Source: Paraburkholderia sp. BL9I2N2 (GTDB lineage Bacteria; Pseudomonadota; Gammaproteobacteria; Burkholderiales; Burkholderiaceae). From it: DNA of 64,000 nt. Of this stretch, positions 46,297 to 54,343 are shown piece by piece. The notes beneath the pieces were generated by a model that saw only the letters and a list, made by a program, of their open reading frames with translations, was not told the DNA's origin and made no database searches. How positions within the stretch are numbered: position 1 is the first letter of the stretch; every line of letters begins with the position of its first letter. The stretch is from the NCBI RefSeq assembly GCF_004339745.1, contig NZ_SMGP01000001.1, positions 2,542,001 through 2,606,000 of the forward strand. The letters run 5' to 3'. Made by a program: the position numbers and the translations under genes.

Positions 46297-49200
46297 GACG
46301 CGCTCCGCAGATGTTGCATGAGTGGTTTGAACACGATCGCGGCGAGGCTGCCGAACGGCTCGTCGAGCGTCAGCGGCGTGCCGCGCAATGCGATGCGCAA
46401 GGCGGGATCGTCGGACTCGCCGCGCACGCGGTCGTTGATCCAGACGCCCTGCGCGGCCGAATCGCTTTCGCTGACTTTGGTCCACGCGCTCTTCGGGAAA
46501 AAGCGCAGCGGCAGCATGCGGCCTGCCTTGAACAACGCGGCAAGCGGCGCCAGTTCGTCGAGCGGCGCAGCGACCGGCGTGAGTTCGAAACTCTCGCCGC
46601 TGCCATGCCATACGGTGCGGCGCGGGCCGTCCGGCTGCGCGGCGCAATAGACCAGATGCGCGAGCCATGCCGACAGATAGTCGCGTGCGGTAGGTTTGGC
46701 GTAGCGGAAGATCACTTGTCCTGTTTCGGTGAGCAGGTTCAGACTGCCGTGCAGTTGCAACGGCGTTTCGGCGCCTTGCCGAAGCAGCGCGTCATGCGGG
46801 CCGAACAGCGCACCGGCAAGCTCCTCGCTCGCGGGCCAGCGCGGCGCGATGTCGAGCACGAACGGCAAACGCTCGACACCCGAAGCCACCTCGCGACGCA
46901 CGCTGTCGGCGAGCTGACGCAACGCACCGAGCTCGCGCGCGCGCCACACCGCGCCAGTCGCGCCGCCCGGCAATTCCGGGCTCGCCGCCGCCACACGGCG
47001 CACGCGCTCGAACACGACGTCGTCGTCCGTATCCACGTCGAGCAGCACGGGCAAAAGGCGGTCCGCCAATGCATCGCGCCCCGCGTAATCCAGGTCGAAC
47101 GGCTCGGTATCGAGCAATTCGCCTTGTGCTTCCGACAACACGATGCCCAGGCGGTCGCGCAACAGCGCCCGCGCCGGATGACGCCAGAAACGCACGAATT
47201 CGTCAAAGGCAATCGGTGCCGGCTCTTCCGGCGGCAGCGGTCGATCGAAGAACGGAGCCGCAGCGGCATGCGTGGGCGCAGCCAGCAACGTGGCCAGCTC
47301 GGCGCGATCCGCGTCGTAGCTGAACAGCTCGGATTGCGACGAGAAATAGTCCGACGCAAACGCCTGCAACGGATGATCGACAACGAACGCATGCCGCGCG
47401 CTCTCGACTTCGGCGGGGCTAGCGCCCTCGCCCGCCGACACCTGCGCGAGATGGTCGAGCAATTCATCGACCAGTGCGGCGGGCGGCAACGGCGCGTTGT
47501 CGCGAATGCTGCGACCCGTATAAGCGATGAAGAGACGATCGCGCGCCGCGAGCAGCAGATCGAGGAACAGATTGCGTTCGTCGTCGCGGCGCTGACGGTC
47601 GCCAGCCTTGCCGAACGCGGCCATCAGATCGAACTCGTCGGCGCGCGCGAGACTCGGCAACACGCCGTCGTCCATTCCGAGCAGGCAGACGACGCGATAT
47701 GGCAAGCCGCGCAAACTGGTCAGCGACGAAAACGTCACGCTGCCCCAGGGCACGCCGCCGCGCGCGGGGTCGTCGAGCGCTTCGGTGAGCGCGCCGCGCA
47801 CCACCGCGGCGGGCAGCGCGACCTCGTGCGCGCCGGCTTGCATCGCGTCGCCCATCTTGTCGATCGCGTCGCGCACGGCGGCGAGCGAATCGGCGAACTC
47901 GACGCCGCCGTCGAAACATTGCGCGAGCGTTTCGAGCAGCAGTTGGGTCCACTCGGCAGGCGTGCGCTCGATTGCGCAATTCGCCGCGAAGCTGTCGATG
48001 TCATCGACGAAACGCGACAGGCGGCCGAGCAATTCCGCATCCGAGCCGCCGGCGCCTTCGATTGGCAGCCAGGCGTCCACGGGTTCGCCGCCCTCCGGCA
48101 TCGCATAGCCGAGATACAGGCGCGTGAGCGCATCCGCGAACGTATGACGGGCGATCGGCACGTGTTCGCCCGTCGGCTCGACCGGGGTGAGCCCGCGACG
48201 CGCGCCGGCCGCCGCCAACCACTCCTGCGCGGCTTCGAGCGAGCTGGCGTCGATCCCATAACGCACGGCGATCGCGTCGACGCGCAGCCATTCGATCAGA
48301 TCCGGCGCACCCACGCTGCGCTCGGGCAAGGCCAGCCAATCGAGCAGCAAACGCGCAACCGGATTGGCCTGCGACGGCGGCAAGCCGGTGATCCGATACG
48401 GAATGCGGCGCGTGTCGCCAGGCGGCGTGGTGCCGAACACGGCGTCGATCAAGGGGCCGGCCGCCGCGAGATCGGACACGGCGACCAGTACGTCGGACGG
48501 CTGCAGATCGTCGAACTCATCGAACCAGCCGAGCAGGCGATCGTGCAGCACTTCGAGTTGCCGCGACAGACTGTGGCAGACGTGCACTTCGATGCCGCGC
48601 TCGATCGGCGGTTCGTCGGCATCGGTCTCGTCGCGCAGATCGAGAATGCCGTTCTGCACGGCGGCAAGCCAGCTCGGTTGCGGATTCCCGGTGAAATCGC
48701 CGGTCTCGCCGGAAGCGGCGCTCTCGGTCAACTCGTGCAGCATGTGCAACTGCGCCTGAGTCTGGCGGCCCCACTCGGCAAGCAACGGATGGCCGACTTC
48801 CTGATAGTCGAGCTGGCCGGCGGCGTCGAGCGCTTCGACGCGCCCCGCGCTGACGACGTCGAACCAGAACTCGCGGCACGGATTCATCACGTATAGCCGC
48901 ACGTCGACCCAGCGCGAGAGCGCGCGCAGCAGCGCCACGTGCAACGGCGGCATGGTCGGCAGCGCGAACACGCTGACCGCTTCGGGCCACTGTGCGTTCG
49001 AGATCGCCTCGAGATCGAGCGTGCCGATTTCGTCGAGAAAACGGTAGGCAGGCGGCAAGGCGGCCGCGGGAGTCTGCGCGTCGCCCGACAGTTCAGTGAG
49101 CACCGCGCGCCACAACGCCGCTTGCCAGCGCTCGTCCTCGCGCGCCGCTTCGCTCGCGCCGACAAGGCGCGGACCGGTATCGTCAGCCGCGCCGCTCGCG

Positions 49201-49676
49201 AAGATCGAGCCGCCCTTCTGCCATTGCAGCAACCACTCCGGGCGATAGGTCAGATAGTGGTCGAATACGGTCGCCACGCGCCGCGCGAGTTCGTAGCGCA
49301 TCGAAGCGTCCGCCGCATCGAGATACGTGCGCAGACGCGGCGACGCATTCCAGGGCAGCGCTTCGTCCACATCGTCCACTTGGCCCAGCAGCCGGTAGCA
49401 GCGCCACACGAGCCGGTCCGGCGCGAACGGCGAATGCTTCGGCACCGTGATCACGCCGCCGATCTGCGCCCACAGCCATTGCGCGAGATAACCAAAGTCG
49501 ACATTCGCGCAGATGCCGTGGCGCGCGGCGATATCGAGCTCGAGCCGGCGCCGCACCGCCGCGCTCGGGACGATCACGGGCTGCGCGGTCCAGGGATCGG
49601 ACGGCGCTTGTGCCAGGTCGTCAAGCAGCGCGCCGACAAGGGTTTCGTAGCGATTCGAGTAGAAGAGCTGGAGCAT
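46293..49676 (-). CDS. recC: Exodeoxyribonuclease V gamma subunit RecC
   Basis: 1127 residues from ATG 49676 (MLQLFYSNRYETLVGALL). Recognises Chi within RecBCD; an inactivated helicase-nuclease fold. Family motifs include WTAQPVIVPSAAVRRRLELD, FGYLAQWLWAQIG, PYRITGLPPSQANPVARLLL, GVTFSSLTSLRGLPYRVVCLLGMDDG in part, LFLDLLLAARDRLFIAYTGR and the DPLQAFASDYF-type HPLQAFASDYF. The open frame runs 18 codons further upstream without family sequence. First gene of recC-recB-recD. Confidence 0.95.
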   Translation of the reverse strand: MLQLFYSNRYETLVGALLDDLAQAPSDPWTAQPVIVPSAAVRRRLELDIAARHGICANVDFGYLAQWLWAQIGGVITVPKHSPFAPDRLVWRCYRLLGQVDDVDEALPWNASPRLRTYLDAADASMRYELARRVATVFDHYLTYRPEWLLQWQKGGSIFASGAADDTGPRLVGASEAAREDERWQAALWRAVLTELSGDAQTPAAALPPAYRFLDEIGTLDLEAISNAQWPEAVSVFALPTMPPLHVALLRALSRWVDVRLYVMNPCREFWFDVVSAGRVEALDAAGQLDYQEVGHPLLAEWGRQTQAQLHMLHELTESAASGETGDFTGNPQPSWLAAVQNGILDLRDETDADEPPIERGIEVHVCHSLSRQLEVLHDRLLGWFDEFDDLQPSDVLVAVSDLAAAGPLIDAVFGTTPPGDTRRIPYRITGLPPSQANPVARLLLDWLALPERSVGAPDLIEWLRVDAIAVRYGIDASSLEAAQEWLAAAGARRGLTPVEPTGEHVPIARHTFADALTRLYLGYAMPEGGEPVDAWLPIEGAGGSDAELLGRLSRFVDDIDSFAANCAIERTPAEWTQLLLETLAQCFDGGVEFADSLAAVRDAIDKMGDAMQAGAHEVALPAAVVRGALTEALDDPARGGVPWGSVTFSSLTSLRGLPYRVVCLLGMDDGVLPSLARADEFDLMAAFGKAGDRQRRDDERNLFLDLLLAARDRLFIAYTGRSIRDNAPLPPAALVDELLDHLAQVSAGEGASPAEVESARHAFVVDHPLQAFASDYFSSQSELFSYDADRAELATLLAAPTHAAAAPFFDRPLPPEEPAPIAFDEFVRFWRHPARALLRDRLGIVLSEAQGELLDTEPFDLDYAGRDALADRLLPVLLDVDTDDDVVFERVRRVAAASPELPGGATGAVWRARELGALRQLADSVRREVASGVERLPFVLDIAPRWPASEELAGALFGPHDALLRQGAETPLQLHGSLNLLTETGQVIFRYAKPTARDYLSAWLAHLVYCAAQPDGPRRTVWHGSGESFELTPVAAPLDELAPLAALFKAGRMLPLRFFPKSAWTKVSESDSAAQGVWINDRVRGESDDPALRIALRGTPLTLDEPFGSLAAIVFKPLMQHLRSAS

Positions 49677-49861
49677 GGATCCCGGGGCTTGCGGGCGGCG
49701 CGGGCGGAACGCCCAGGCCGCGACTGACATTGAAGCGACAGCATAACAAACGCATCCCCAGGGCAGAACCTGGCCGAACGGACGAGGTCAGATCAGCCAT
49801 AAAATCAGTTAGACTCGACGGCAGTTTGGGTCTGCCCCTTCAACCGCGGTTTTCTCAGTGA

Positions 49862-52414
49862 ATGGAATCCAGGCAGTCGATGCGCTATTCGGTTGAAATA
49901 AAAAAATTCCTCTACAGCCAGTACTTTTATGGCGGCCTGCGCATCGCAGTCGGCGTGTCGTTACCGGCGGTACTGTGTCTGATCGTGTTTCACGATCGCG
50001 AACTCGGCTTCACCATCGCGACCGGCGCGCTCGGCGCCTGTGTCGTCGACATGCCGGGCCCGCTCAAGTACAAGCACAACGAAATGCTGGCGTGCACGGT
50101 GATCGGCTTCCTGTCCGCGCTCGCCACCGGGCTCGCCACGGTGAACGCGGTGGCGTTGTGGTGCACGGTCGTGCCGCTCACCTTCCTGCTGTCCTTGATC
50201 GTCGTGTACGGCAACCGCTGGCCGCAGATCAGCTTTGCCACGCTGTTCATGATGATCATGACGCTGGAAGAGCGCTTCACGCCGATGCAGGCGCTCGTCA
50301 ATGCGTCGTGGATTCTGGTTGGCGGCCTCTGGTACACCTACTGGTCGACCTTTGTGAGCCGCTGGATGATGCATCGCATCGAGCAGCAGGCGCTGGCCGA
50401 AAGCGTGTTCGCGTGCGCCGACTATCTGCTGGCGCGCGCCGAGTTCTATGACCTCGATAACGATCTTGACGAGTGTTATCGCAATCTGGTCGACAAGCAG
50501 ATCACCGCGGTGGATCGCCAGGACGCCGCGCGCGATATCGTGCTGCGCAATCTGCCCAAGTTCAAGAGCGGCAAGCTCGAACCGCGCCGCGCCATGCTGT
50601 TCAATCTGTTCATCAATACGGTCGATCTGCACGAACTGTTCGTCGGCGCGCATACGGATTACCCATTGGTGCGCAATACGTTCGGCGGCTCCGATCTGCT
50701 GGTGTTCTACCGTGATCTGATCCGCAAGGCGGCAGCCGATCTCGAGGAGATCGGGCTTGCGGTGCTGCAAAACCATGCGCCGCGTGGGCGCGTGAACGTC
50801 AAGGCGGAATTGCGCGCCATCGAATTCGAAATCGACCTGATGCGCAAGCAGGATCTGCCGGCAAAAAACCACGAGGCTTATTCGGCCATCTCATCGACTT
50901 TCCGGCGCGTCTGGAGCGCCACGCGTCTGATCGACAAGATGCGCAAGAGTCTCTCGAGCGAACCCAGCACGACCGAGACCGAATTGCGCCTCGACCAGGC
51001 GCTCACACGATTCGTGTCGAGCCGGCGCGTACCGTTCGGGCAGATCTTCTCGAACCTGACGATGGCCTCGCCGAGCTTCCGCCATGCGTTGCGCGTGACG
51101 ATCGCCGTCGCCGTGGGCTTCTGGCTCGGGCGCCTGCTGCCGCTCACCAACGCCTACTGGATCGTGATGACCACCGTCATCATTCTGAAGCCGGGCTATT
51201 CGCTGACCAAACAGCGTAACGGGCAGCGGATCGTCGGCACTCTGATCGGCTGCGCGGCGAGCATCGCGCTGATGATTTTCGTCAAGGAACCGCACATCCT
51301 GCTGGTCGTGATGTTCGCGTCGATGGTGATGAGCTACAGCCTGCTGCTGTTCAATTACACGGCGAGCGTGGTGTTCACCTCGTCGTATGTGCTGCTCATG
51401 TTTCATCTGCTGGCGCCGGGGAGCATGCGCATCATCGGCGAACGCGCGATCGACACCGTGGTGGGTTGCGCGATCGCGATCGCGGCGAGCCACCTGTTCC
51501 CGTACTGGGAATATCGTTTGATGGGCAAGCTCGTCAACAACATGATCAACGCGACGCGCCAGTATCTGGAAGCAAGCTGGTGGTGGAGCGGCAAGCCGGC
51601 CGCCGCCGTGGTCGCCACCGTGACCGAAGCCGGCGCGCGTGCCCCGGCGGCGGCGATGGCCGATCCGGCGATTGACTTTGGCAAGCCGGTGCTGGCGACG
51701 GTTAATGGAGGTGCAAGCGGAGGTGCAAGCGGAGGTGCAAGCGGTGGCACAAGCAGCGTTGCGAGCGGCAGCGCAAACGCCGCGACCTCCGTGGCTACCG
51801 ATGCAACAACCAAACCCATTGCCGACGCCGGCGCCAGTGCGGGCACGACCACGGTCAGCAACCCGACCGCGAAGCCGGCCGCCGGCGCCTCCGCTGCAGC
51901 TGCAGCGGCGGCGACCGCGCTCGATCGCGATTATCGCTACCGGCTCGCCCGCAAGAATGTTCACGTCGCGTTCGCCAATCTGGGCCAGGCCTTTCAGCGC
52001 ATGATGCTCGAACCGAAGTCCGCGCAGAAGTTCGTACCGGAACTGAACGGCCTGCTGGTGCGCAGCCATGTGCTCGCCTCGCAGATCACCGCGGCCGCGC
52101 CGCTCTTGCGCACCTCGGCGCAACAGCAGGTCGAAGGCGTCTCGCTACAGCCGCTGCAACGTGCGCTGAGTGTCGTGCGCGACAATCTTACCGAAGCTGA
52201 AACCGGCACCGCGCCGGCCGCCGATCAGAACGAGCAGATCAAACTGCTGGGCCGCGAACTCGATGCGATGGTGGTCGAAACGGAGAAGTCGCCGGGCTAT
52301 TCGGCGGATGCCGTGCATGACATGAAGTTGCTCGCGCATCAATGCAAGCAGATGCTGTCGGCGGCAGCGCAGATTCGCAAGGATGCGAGCGTGATTCGCC
52401 TGCCGGACGAGTGA
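49862..52414 (+). CDS. FUSC-family inner-membrane protein (YccS-like)
   Basis: 850 residues. Two membrane halves of about five to six helices (residues 25-185 and 400-555), each followed by a cytoplasmic part. The second half carries the FUSC pattern LTNAYWIVMTTVIILKPGYSLTKQRNGQRIVGTLIG in pieces. The family includes aromatic acid exporters (AaeB) and YccS/YhfK proteins of unknown role. Residues about 600-690 are an Ala/Gly/Ser/Thr-rich low-complexity insert with a 12-bp DNA repeat, unlike the rest. ATG 49880 (MRYSVEIKKF) is another possible start. No adaptor (AaeA-like) gene is adjacent. Confidence 0.88.
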   Translation: MESRQSMRYSVEIKKFLYSQYFYGGLRIAVGVSLPAVLCLIVFHDRELGFTIATGALGACVVDMPGPLKYKHNEMLACTVIGFLSALATGLATVNAVALWCTVVPLTFLLSLIVVYGNRWPQISFATLFMMIMTLEERFTPMQALVNASWILVGGLWYTYWSTFVSRWMMHRIEQQALAESVFACADYLLARAEFYDLDNDLDECYRNLVDKQITAVDRQDAARDIVLRNLPKFKSGKLEPRRAMLFNLFINTVDLHELFVGAHTDYPLVRNTFGGSDLLVFYRDLIRKAAADLEEIGLAVLQNHAPRGRVNVKAELRAIEFEIDLMRKQDLPAKNHEAYSAISSTFRRVWSATRLIDKMRKSLSSEPSTTETELRLDQALTRFVSSRRVPFGQIFSNLTMASPSFRHALRVTIAVAVGFWLGRLLPLTNAYWIVMTTVIILKPGYSLTKQRNGQRIVGTLIGCAASIALMIFVKEPHILLVVMFASMVMSYSLLLFNYTASVVFTSSYVLLMFHLLAPGSMRIIGERAIDTVVGCAIAIAASHLFPYWEYRLMGKLVNNMINATRQYLEASWWWSGKPAAAVVATVTEAGARAPAAAMADPAIDFGKPVLATVNGGASGGASGGASGGTSSVASGSANAATSVATDATTKPIADAGASAGTTTVSNPTAKPAAGASAAAAAAATALDRDYRYRLARKNVHVAFANLGQAFQRMMLEPKSAQKFVPELNGLLVRSHVLASQITAAAPLLRTSAQQQVEGVSLQPLQRALSVVRDNLTEAETGTAPAADQNEQIKLLGRELDAMVVETEKSPGYSADAVHDMKLLAHQCKQMLSAAAQIRKDASVIRLPDE
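51707..51754 (+). repeat. 12-bp tandem repeat inside the FUSC gene
   Basis: GGAGGTGCAAGC three times perfectly, plus a diverged fourth copy, encoding Gly-Gly-Ala-Ser repeats in the low-complexity linker. Unit length keeps frame, so copy changes only vary linker length. Confidence 0.9.
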
Positions 52415-52547
52415 AACCGCGTGGGCCGACATTGCGCCTCGTGCGGTCGGCGTGTCTTTGGCTTTTTGGATGGATTGGCCGTCTGCATGACGGCGAGCGT
52501 CTCGCCGGCACATTGAGCGCGACGCTCCAACCGATGTACGCGCTGTC

Positions 52548-52757
52548 TTACTGAGCCACGCCGCTTGCCGGCTTCGCGGCGGTGGCCGCTGCCGCCGCTT
52601 CGGACGAAATCGACGGCGCCGGTGCGTTCTGGCTCTCGAAATCGTGCTTTTCCTTGATGGCGTTATAGAAGAGTGTGGCGATCACCAGCAATACCGCGAC
52701 CACGATGAAGACGGCAATGCCTAAGGTCGGGTTCTTCTTGCGCGGCGGTTTGTTCAT
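52548..52757 (-). CDS. Small single-pass membrane protein, 69 aa
   Basis: Basic N-terminus (MNKPPRKKNP), one membrane helix (TLGIAVFIVVAVLLVIATLFY, residues about 11-31), then NAIKEKHDFESQ and an Ala/Pro/Ser-rich tail. Topology predicted N-inside. No known domain. Convergent with the FUSC gene. Plausible as a real gene from the clean basic-helix-tail layout; no strong ribosome site is seen. Confidence 0.65.
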   Translation of the reverse strand: MNKPPRKKNPTLGIAVFIVVAVLLVIATLFYNAIKEKHDFESQNAPAPSISSEAAAAATAAKPASGVAQ

Positions 52758-52960
52758 GAGGCGGGCTCGGTTCGCGAGGCAGTCGCGGATGGTGTCTGGG
52801 AAGGCGGCATTCTACGCCCACTGAGCTTGCACACGGCTTGCAGTGGGCATGCTCGGCGGCATGGGCGCGCGAGCTTGCTGGAAGCTTCAACGGCTGACCA
52901 GGCGTGCCGTACGGTTCGCTGTCTGACGAACGGCAAACGTTGCACCCGCCGCCTTTCCCC

Positions 52961-53437
52961 CTATCTCACCACGGCGGGCCTGACCGGCAGCGCCGTCGAA
53001 TACTTGATCTGCTCCATCGCAAAACTCGAACTCACGTCGTAGAGCGGCACGGCGGCGATCAGCAGCTTGTAGACGCGGTCGTAGTCGTCGATATCGGACA
53101 CCACCACGCGCAGCAGGTAATCGGTTTCGCCGCTCATCCGGTACACCTCCACCACTTCCGGAATCTCCTGCACGGCGTGCGTAAAGGTTCGCGCCCACTC
53201 CTCCGTGTGCTGGTTGGTGCGTACCGCGACGAACACCGTCGTGCCCACGCCGAGTTTGCGCGCGTCGCAAAGCGCGACCTGCGCGCGGATCACGCCCGCC
53301 TCTTTCAGACGCTGCAGCCGCTTCCAGCAAGGCGTTTGCGACAGATTCACGCGTTGCGCCAGTTCGGCGATCGGCATGGTCGCGTCCTCCTGCAGCAACT
53401 CCAGCAGCTTCCGGTCGATGATATCCATTCCCATCAT
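52961..53437 (-). CDS. Lrp/AsnC-family regulator
   Basis: 158 residues from ATG 53437, after GGGGGTGTC. N-terminal helix-turn-helix (IIDRKLLELLQEDATMPIAE; RVNLSQTPCWKRLQRLKEAG), then the RAM effector/oligomerisation domain (GVGTTVFVAVRTNQHTEEWA; VVEVYRMSGETDYLLRVVVSD; YDRVYKLLIAAVPLYDVSSS). Divergent from a thiol dioxygenase gene, with a near-perfect Lrp box between them, so it probably controls that gene and itself in response to an amino acid, perhaps cysteine. The ligand is inference. Confidence 0.93.
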   Translation of the reverse strand: MMGMDIIDRKLLELLQEDATMPIAELAQRVNLSQTPCWKRLQRLKEAGVIRAQVALCDARKLGVGTTVFVAVRTNQHTEEWARTFTHAVQEIPEVVEVYRMSGETDYLLRVVVSDIDDYDRVYKLLIAAVPLYDVSSSFAMEQIKYSTALPVRPAVVR

Positions 53438-53447
53438 GACACCCCCA

Positions 53448-53462
53448 TAGGAAATTATTCTA
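53448..53462. promoter_or_regulatory. Lrp-type box between lrp and dioxygenase genes
   Basis: TAGGAAATTATTCTA matches the E. coli Lrp consensus YAGHAWATTWTDCTR at 14 of 15 positions. It lies 10 bp ahead of the lrp-like start and about 110 bp ahead of the dioxygenase start, in an AT-rich island of an otherwise GC-rich region. Confidence 0.6.
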
Positions 53463-53571
53463 CTTTTCAGATTCCAGGGGGAATTATATGGAAACTCTTT
53501 CTCCGGGCAAACCGGTATAAATATCGCTATCCGAAAATAACCGATAAGCAGCCTGCCGCTGCCCAACGATC

Positions 53572-54240
53572 ATGAGTCAAGACCTCCGCTCTGCGTCCCT
53601 CGAAGGCCTCCCAGCCCAACGCGTGCAACCTGTTAAAACGGCTCAGGCGGGTTCGCGTGAGCCGGTGGACATGCTGTTGCGCGCCGGGCGCAACGCGCCG
53701 CTCACGCGTCTGTGCGGTGCCCTAGATGCGATCTTCGACGCCTGCGCCCATTCTCCCGAACCGTCCGATTCGCCATTTTTCGCCCGCAACATGCGTATCG
53801 CGCTCGCCGACGCCGCGGCAAACCCCGATTTGCTCACGGCGACGCAACGCGAGGGCTCGCTCGAGAAGTACCGGCGCCATCTGCTGGCTGCCGATCCGCA
53901 CGGCCGTTATGCGATCGCGGCGCTGGTGTGGCTGCCGCAACAGGCGAGCCCCGTGCACGCGCATCACACGTGGTGCGGTTACGCGGTGGTGGATGGCGCG
54001 CTGAGCGAGACGGTATTCGAATGGAACGGCGCGCAGCATTGCGCGAGCGCCACGCGTACGCAAGCGCGCAACGCCGGCGCGGTGTCGTTCGTGCGAGGCG
54101 GCCGCGGCGGGATTCATCAGTTGGGTAATCGCAGCGATGCGCCAGCCGTCTCGCTGCATATTTACGGCGTCGCGGGCGCGCAGATCGCGACGCACGTCAA
54201 CGACATCGTGCGCGCGGCGGATGTGCCGGCGCTGACCTGA
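53572..54240 (+). CDS. Cysteine dioxygenase-like cupin
   Basis: 222 residues. Thiol dioxygenases add O2 to cysteine or 3-mercaptopropionate, giving sulfinates. Beta-helix cupin with iron ligands His129 and His131 in VHAHHTWCGY, third His182 in GIHQLGN, and the family Tyr198 in SLHIYG. A Cys sits near the position of the Cys-Tyr cofactor Cys of mammalian enzymes but shifted by one, so crosslinking is uncertain. The first 50 residues are poorly conserved. Divergent from an Lrp-type regulator. Whether the substrate is cysteine or another thiol cannot be told. Confidence 0.85.
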   Translation: MSQDLRSASLEGLPAQRVQPVKTAQAGSREPVDMLLRAGRNAPLTRLCGALDAIFDACAHSPEPSDSPFFARNMRIALADAAANPDLLTATQREGSLEKYRRHLLAADPHGRYAIAALVWLPQQASPVHAHHTWCGYAVVDGALSETVFEWNGAQHCASATRTQARNAGAVSFVRGGRGGIHQLGNRSDAPAVSLHIYGVAGAQIATHVNDIVRAADVPALT

Positions 54241-54289
54241 AACGACGCGGCGCGGCTGCCCCGCACTCCACACCTGACGATCCAGTGAC

Positions 54290-54311
54290 GCGCGAGGCCG
54301 ACGCCTCGCGC
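54290..54311. other. Hairpin at the convergent dioxygenase/mscS junction
   Basis: Perfect 9-bp stem GCGCGAGGC / GCCTCGCGC with loop CGAC, in the 103-bp gap between convergent genes; no T-run, so a weak terminator at most. Confidence 0.4.
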
Positions 54312-54343
54312 CCTCCCGCAAGAGCCACGCACCGCGTGCGCCA

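Noticed and set aside
46311..48896. 861-codon plus-strand frame
   Set aside because: Antisense shadow of recC.
40373..49676. recC-recB-recD as part of a defence island
   Set aside because: No restriction, toxin, retron or other defence genes are nearby; this is the ordinary housekeeping cluster.
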